Below are positions 32,008 through 36,186 of a stretch of DNA of 36,186 nucleotides, piece by piece. The position numbers and the translations under genes were made by a program. The notes under the pieces were generated by a model. That model was not told the DNA's origin. It searched no databases and worked only from the letters and a program-made list of their open reading frames with translations. Source of the DNA: Clostridiales bacterium (lineage in GTDB: Bacteria; Bacillota; Clostridia; Peptostreptococcales; Anaerovoracaceae); contig JALENW010000017.1 of assembly GCA_022766365.1 (NCBI GenBank), forward strand, positions 1 to 36,186, given 5' to 3'. How positions within the stretch are numbered: position 1 is the stretch's first letter; every line of letters begins with the position of its first letter.

Positions 32008-32586
32008 TTATTTATTCACCGCATCCATTCCAACTTTAAGTGCTTCTATGTTTAGATCGATGAATTTTTCTTTAACATTATTTCTGATTATCAGCTCCCA
32101 GTCTATATCCTCAAGACCCATGATTTTGATTATTGTCCCAAGGAGAATAACATTGGTCGCCTTTGAATTCCCCAGCTCTCTTGCCATTTTTGTAGCGTCA
32201 AAGGCAAATACTTTATTTGCAGCTTTCTGAATCTCCTCAATCACATCCTTGGCATACTTCTCAAGACCGGTTGAAACGGTCATTGATGGTATCTCATAAT
32301 CATTTACCACCACTGTACCTTCAGGTCTCAGATAAGGCAAAGTCCTGAGAGCTTCCATCTTTTCAAATGCAACAATCATGTCGGCAGATCCTTTTTCAAT
32401 AATTGGGGAAAGCACTCTCTCACCATATCTGACTTGAGAAATAACGTCTCCGCCACGCTGGCTCATTCCATGGATTTCACTCATCTTAACATCATAGCCA
32501 TGTTCCATAAGACCAATGGTCAACATCTTTGCGGCAAGGATGGTTCCCTGACCGCCAACTCCTGTTAACAAAACATTCTTAGTCAT
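32008..32586 (-). CDS. iorB: Indolepyruvate:ferredoxin oxidoreductase, beta subunit (192 aa)
   Basis: Gamma-type domain of a 2-oxoacid:ferredoxin oxidoreductase. NVLLTGVGGQGTILAAKMLT is the glycine-rich opening, and MSEIHGMSQRGGDVISQVRY the conserved core that holds the coenzyme A and active-site interface. With IorA it oxidises aryl-pyruvates to aryl-acetyl-CoA while reducing ferredoxin. Normal length. It starts 12 bases after the iorA stop, so the pair is co-translated. Confidence 0.95.
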   Translation of the reverse strand: MTKNVLLTGVGGQGTILAAKMLTIGLMEHGYDVKMSEIHGMSQRGGDVISQVRYGERVLSPIIEKGSADMIVAFEKMEALRTLPYLRPEGTVVVNDYEIPSMTVSTGLEKYAKDVIEEIQKAANKVFAFDATKMARELGNSKATNVILLGTIIKIMGLEDIDWELIIRNNVKEKFIDLNIEALKVGMDAVNK

Positions 32587-32598
32587 ATCAGTCCCTCC

Positions 32599-34374
32599 TC
32601 ACTGATTCTTCTGAATAGCATTAACAGGGCATACCTGCATGCAAACATCGCATCCTACACAGCTATCAGGATTGATGAGCATTTTTCTCTCTTCCTCCTG
32701 AAACTCAAGGGACGGACATCCTGTTTTCTGACATTTTCTGCATCCTATACAAACTTCCTGATTTACAAAATTCTTAGTTGAGAACATCTCCGGGAATTCC
32801 TCAATATCTTCCCTGGAGAATTTCTTAAGGACACAAGGCCATCTTGTTATCAGAACCGACGCCTCATCTATGGCGAGGAGTTCATCAAGAGCTTTGTCTA
32901 CAGCATCAAGATCATTAGGATTCACAACTCGCACATGCTTGATGCCCATAGCCTTTACCAGAGGCTCCAGCTGAATTTCTCCTGCCGGATCACCCTGAGC
33001 GGTAAAACCGGTTCCCGGATTGTTCTGATGACCTGTCATGGCTGTAATTCTATTGTCAAGTATTACGCTTATTGTACGAGAATTATTGTACACCGTATTC
33101 AAGAGTGAATTGATTCCCGTGTGGAAGAAAGTAGAATCTCCCAAAACAGCCACAACTCTCCTGTCAACTCCCGCCCTATCAAAAGCTTGCTGTGCTCCGT
33201 GTCCTACAGAGAAACTTGCACCCATGCATACGCAGCTGTTCATAGCGTTATATGGAGGTCCTGCAGCAAGAGTATAGCAGCCTATATCTCCACTTATCAT
33301 TATATTCTTTCTCTTCCCCAATCTGTAGAAGAAACCCCTGTGCGGACATCCTGCACACAGTGTAGGCGGCCTTTTAATTACCTTCTCCTGAGCATACTCA
33401 ACGGTAGGGAGCTCCTCCCCTTCAAGACACTTTCTGAGAATACTTGGAAGCATTTCTCCATATGATGGAAACAGATCTTTTCCGTGAGGCTTGAACCCCA
33501 ACATCCTTACAAAATCTTCAATATACGGATCATCCTCTTCGACGATATAGATTTCATCTACAGAATTGCAGAACTCTGTGATTTTCTTCGGAGGCAACGG
33601 CCACGTGAATCCAAGTTTGAGGTATGAGGCTTCTTCTCCAAATACTTCTTTAGCATAATAATAAGATGGTCCGGAAGCTATAATGCCGATTTTCGTATCG
33701 TTCATCTCAACCCTGTTGTATGGACAGACTTCCGAAAATTCCCTTAACTTTGCTGTTCTCTCCTCAATCTGAACCCTCAAAATCCTTGCATGCGCAGGAA
33801 GTGCCACGTACTTCATAGGATTAGGTTCCCATGGCTTAACCTCAACTTCCTTCCTTTCACCCAGCTCCACAATTGACTTTGAGTGACAGACACGAGTTAC
33901 AAGCCTTACCATGAAAAGAACGTTGAACTCCTCGCTTAAATCAAAAGCAGCTTTCATCATGTCAAGGCACTCCTGACTATCGGCAGGTTCCATCATAGGA
34001 AATTTTCCATGTTTTGCATAATTTCTATTGTCCTGTTCATTCTGAGAGGAAAACATTCCCGGTTCATCTGCGGTAACCAGAACAGTCCCCCCGTTAACAC
34101 CCATATACGCATAGGTCATAAGAGGATCCGCTGCCACGTTAACGCCCACATGCTTCATAGAAGCCATAGATCTTACACCAGCCATTGAAGCCCCTATGGC
34201 CGACTCCATAGCAACTTTCTCATTTGGTGCCCACTCTGCATAAATCTCCCTGTAATTAGCAATATTCTCTAATATCTCCGTGCTTGGAGTCCCGGGATAA
34301 GCCGATGCGTGACGGACACCCGCTTCGTAGGCTCCACGGGCTATAGCCTCGTCTCCTGTCAATAGCTTCTTCAT
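32599..34374 (-). CDS. iorA: Indolepyruvate:ferredoxin oxidoreductase, alpha subunit (591 aa)
   Basis: LLTGDEAIARGAYEAGVRHA and SAYPGTPSTEILE open the pyrimidine domain; ISGDIGCYTLAAGPPYNAMN, VLGDSTFFHTGINSLLN and ILDNRITAMTGHQNNPG form the thiamine-diphosphate and magnesium domain. The C-terminus carries two ferredoxin-like [4Fe-4S] motifs: CIGCRKCQKTGCP and CVGCDVCMQVCPVNAIQ. The enzyme oxidatively decarboxylates indolepyruvate, phenylpyruvate or hydroxyphenylpyruvate; specificity among these cannot be read from sequence. It sits in the cytosol and passes electrons to ferredoxin. It follows ptb by about 80 bases. Confidence 0.96.
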   Translation of the reverse strand: MKKLLTGDEAIARGAYEAGVRHASAYPGTPSTEILENIANYREIYAEWAPNEKVAMESAIGASMAGVRSMASMKHVGVNVAADPLMTYAYMGVNGGTVLVTADEPGMFSSQNEQDNRNYAKHGKFPMMEPADSQECLDMMKAAFDLSEEFNVLFMVRLVTRVCHSKSIVELGERKEVEVKPWEPNPMKYVALPAHARILRVQIEERTAKLREFSEVCPYNRVEMNDTKIGIIASGPSYYYAKEVFGEEASYLKLGFTWPLPPKKITEFCNSVDEIYIVEEDDPYIEDFVRMLGFKPHGKDLFPSYGEMLPSILRKCLEGEELPTVEYAQEKVIKRPPTLCAGCPHRGFFYRLGKRKNIMISGDIGCYTLAAGPPYNAMNSCVCMGASFSVGHGAQQAFDRAGVDRRVVAVLGDSTFFHTGINSLLNTVYNNSRTISVILDNRITAMTGHQNNPGTGFTAQGDPAGEIQLEPLVKAMGIKHVRVVNPNDLDAVDKALDELLAIDEASVLITRWPCVLKKFSREDIEEFPEMFSTKNFVNQEVCIGCRKCQKTGCPSLEFQEEERKMLINPDSCVGCDVCMQVCPVNAIQKNQ

Positions 34375-34456
34375 TACATCTATCCTCCTTTTTCAAATAG
34401 TTTCACAATATAGGTTGCATATAATTATTCATTATTTTTTATCTGTTATATAACAT

Positions 34457-35371
34457 CTATCCGACTATATCCGATATCAGGCAACATGCAACAAGAGCAA
34501 AATATTTCTCTTCAAATGAGGCACTTCTTGAATTTAAAGCTATCGGACATTTTGCACCCATAACTACACCTGCCATCTTCGCATGGCCGAAAAGCAACAG
34601 TCCCTTGACCATCATATTGCCTGCATTAATATTAGGCACCAAAATGATATCCGCATCTCCGGCCACCGGGCTTTCAAATTTCTTTACCTTTGCGGCGTCC
34701 TTGGAAAAGGCTATATCTGTTGAAATAGGACCTTCAACAAAACAGTTGTCAATTCCTCCGTTTTCTGCCATCTCCTTTAGTTTAGCGGCATCAACCGTCT
34801 CTTGCATCTTCGGATTAACTATCTCAAGAGCACAGGTGACTGCAACTTTAGGTTTCTCATACCCCATGTAATTAAACATTCGCACTGCATTTTTAATCAT
34901 TCCGACTTTCTGCTCAAAGGTAGGATATATGATCATACCTCCATCAGTAACTCCTACAAGCTTATGGTATCCGGGGATTTCAAGCAGTGCAACATTCGAC
35001 ATCAAATTGCCGGTGCCAATTCCCGTTTTCTTATCCAATACCGCCTTTAAAATGGTTCTCGTCTGCATAAGACCTTTTTGAAGAAAGTCTGCTTTTCCTT
35101 CTCTAACCAGACTCACAGTAATCTCAGCCGACTTTTTCTCATCAGTGCAATGTATGATATCTCCCTCAGGAAAATTCTGATGTTTTTCTCTGCAAATTTC
35201 CTTAATTATATTTTTGTCACCTATCAAAACATAGTCCAGGAGTCCATCGCTTTTCGCCTTAAATACGGCTTCCAACGTATGCCAATCATTGGCACATGAA
35301 ACCGCTACAATTTTTCTTGGACGCTTTAGCACCATGCTTCTTAGCTCTTGAAAATTTTTAAGTTCTGCCAT
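34457..35371 (-). CDS. ptb: Phosphate butyryltransferase-family acyltransferase (304 aa)
   Basis: Phosphorolysis of an acyl-CoA to acyl-phosphate plus CoA. Family motifs are VAVSCANDWHTLEAVFKAKS, ADFLQKGLMQTRTILKAVLDK and VLVPNINAGNMMVKGLLLFG, then VVMGAKCPIALNSRSAS. Typical Ptb length. Together with buk four genes downstream it gives substrate-level ATP. Here the operon partners are an indolepyruvate oxidoreductase and an aminotransferase, so the enzyme may act on aryl-acetyl-CoA or be promiscuous rather than butyrate-specific. The ribosome site (GAGG, about 12 bases away) is distant. First gene of the operon. Confidence 0.92.
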   Translation of the reverse strand: MAELKNFQELRSMVLKRPRKIVAVSCANDWHTLEAVFKAKSDGLLDYVLIGDKNIIKEICREKHQNFPEGDIIHCTDEKKSAEITVSLVREGKADFLQKGLMQTRTILKAVLDKKTGIGTGNLMSNVALLEIPGYHKLVGVTDGGMIIYPTFEQKVGMIKNAVRMFNYMGYEKPKVAVTCALEIVNPKMQETVDAAKLKEMAENGGIDNCFVEGPISTDIAFSKDAAKVKKFESPVAGDADIILVPNINAGNMMVKGLLLFGHAKMAGVVMGAKCPIALNSRSASFEEKYFALVACCLISDIVG

Positions 35372-35443
35372 AAATACAAATACCTCAATTCTGTAATTTT
35401 GACTTGTTATGCATTACATAATTATAAAAGTTTTCTCATCTAT

Positions 35444-35472
35444 ATATTATTCCTTTCCTCCTTGAATGTCAA
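35444..35472 (-). promoter_or_regulatory. Promoter of the ptb-iorAB-aminotransferase-buk operon
   Basis: Minus-strand TTGACA (35467-35472), 17-base spacer, TAATAT (35444-35449). Predicted start is about 35437, leaving a 65-base leader. The leader contains an imperfect dyad, TGTTATGCATTACA (35406-35419), in a position where a bound repressor could block elongation. Confidence 0.6.
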
Positions 35473-35890
35473 AGATTTATACAGAAAATATTTAATTTTT
35501 TGCATTATTTATTGTGCTTTCTCTCATCGTTATTCTTGTTATAAATATCACCATATCTTTATTCTGCTGCGGATAAATTTATGACCACCGACTTAGCCGT
35601 TGGTCCATTCTACGTCTCTCTTTCTTTCGGCAATCCGGTTCTAAATGCACAACCGAAAAAAACTGTCTCACCAACAATAATGCTGATAATTGGTGCATAT
35701 TCTATGAGCGTGACTATTGCTCCGGCAAAAAGTCAAGTGATATTTCTATTCTATAGGCAAAAGCCTATCGATGTTAAGCATTAGCGTATCGGCAAAAGGC
35801 TAAATGACACGTTGGTTAATGAGGCAACAAAATACTCATACGTAATTGGAACAACGGATACAATTACACAGCAAAGCTGACTAATGCATC
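35473..35890. other. Intergenic stretch, possible remnant frame, no firm gene
   Basis: About 420 bases between the ptb promoter and the terminator of the surface-protein gene. On the plus strand a frame from ATG 35581 stops at TAG 35782 and continues open in the same frame to a TGA at about 35878. It has no ribosome binding site and no motif I recognise. Short GGCAAAA repeats occur near 35724, 35757 and 35790. A decayed gene is possible; I do not call one. Confidence 0.3.
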
Positions 35891-35896
35891 CACCAA

Positions 35897-35950
35897 AAAA
35901 TCGACCTATGTAATTTGCGGAACGCAATACATAAGTCGATTTTTCGTTTT
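35897..35950. terminator. Long bidirectional terminator of the surface-protein gene
   Basis: AAAATCGACCTATGTA (35897-35912) pairs with TACATAAGTCGATTTT (35928-35943) with a single mismatch, and an inner TTGC/GCAA stem closes the loop. T-runs lie on the plus side (TTTTCGTTTTATTTT) and, on the minus strand, after the stem (TTTTTTGG). It ends the minus-strand surface-protein gene, 14 bases past its stop. Confidence 0.85.
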
Positions 35951-35963
35951 ATTTTGGATTTAA

Positions 35964-36186
35964 TTAACTTTCTTTTCTTCTCTTTCTAATTTCTATAGCA
36001 GCGAGCAATATCCCTGATAATCCAAGTAGCATACCATATTGTGACAAATTATAGCTGTCGCCTGTCTTTGGAGATATCCTATCATCCTGTACTTTCGACT
36101 TGCTATTATCATGCTTTGGTTTATTCTTCTCAGGATTAGGAAGAGGTTTATCCTTTTCTATTACAGTAACGGTTGCTCTCTTTGTT
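35964..36186 (-). CDS. Sortase-anchored surface protein, C-terminal part (cut by window edge)
   Basis: The last 74 codons of a wall-anchored protein. A Lys- and Pro-rich wall-spanning stretch (EKDKPLPNPEKNKPKHDNSK) precedes the sorting signal ISPKTGD, then a hydrophobic segment (MLLGLSGILLAA) and a charged tail (EIRKRRKES) before TAA 35964-35966. The signal is SPKTG rather than LPxTG; SPKTG/PPKTG signals are known substrates of class B-like sortase in Clostridioides difficile. The ectodomain lies beyond the right edge, so its role is unknown. Confidence 0.85.
   Translation of the reverse strand, partial: TKRATVTVIEKDKPLPNPEKNKPKHDNSKSKVQDDRISPKTGDSYNLSQYGMLLGLSGILLAAIEIRKRRKES

Noticed and set aside
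34443-34454. Palindrome TGTTATATAACA just after the ptb stop, considered as a Rex site
   Set aside because: The half-site spacing is two bases instead of four and it is downstream of ptb rather than in a promoter.

Overview
The window looks like chromosome from a low-to-moderate GC Gram-positive anaerobe of class Clostridia. The evidence is a CIRCE-controlled groES-groEL, Rex, class III fructose-1,6-bisphosphatase, a split transketolase, an NAD-type clostridial glutamate dehydrogenase, a 2[4Fe-4S] ferredoxin, indolepyruvate:ferredoxin oxidoreductase, phosphate butyryltransferase and butyrate kinase, and a sortase-anchored surface protein. An amino-acid-fermenting lineage near Mogibacterium/Anaerovoracaceae is my guess; I cannot prove the genus from sequence alone.

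Positions 1-5252 are the right end of an integrated element (ICE, prophage or satellite) that continues past the left edge. It ends with a tyrosine integrase pointing at the 3' end of tRNA-Ser(CGA), the probable attachment site. It carries a divergent control region (Cro-like repressor and self-cleaving CI/LexA-like repressor with shared dyad operators), three tiny ribbon-helix-helix proteins, two more small DNA-binding proteins, an unusually long MazF-like protein, a small membrane protein and the start of a lytic transglycosylase. Two stretches have a near-consensus promoter, no convincing gene and a strong terminator (844-1190 and 3814-3887); they are candidate non-coding RNAs. An ISLre2-type insertion sequence flanked by a 13-bp direct repeat (5384-6953) lies between the tRNA and the core chromosome.

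From 6968 on the genes are chromosomal and mostly on the minus strand, in short operons: mgtE-nnrD-transketolase (two subunits); gdhA alone on plus; murA-fbp; groES-groEL; an ATPase/Asp23-like fusion with an OGG-type glycosylase; a ferredoxin alone on plus; rex; acpP; tsaE - tsaB/rimI fusion - tsaD - ABC-F ATPase; nfu - unknown - ribU-like ECF component. Several promoters, terminators and the CIRCE operator can be read directly.

The last large operon (35371 to 29594, minus) encodes phosphate butyryltransferase, IorA, IorB, an aminotransferase and butyrate kinase in one transcription unit. Together they would form a complete oxidative route from an amino acid (probably aromatic) to its aryl-acetate: transamination, ferredoxin-linked decarboxylation to the acyl-CoA, phosphorolysis, then ATP formation. 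Glutamate dehydrogenase elsewhere in the window could recycle the amino acceptor. The right edge holds the C-terminus of a surface protein with an SPKTG sorting signal.
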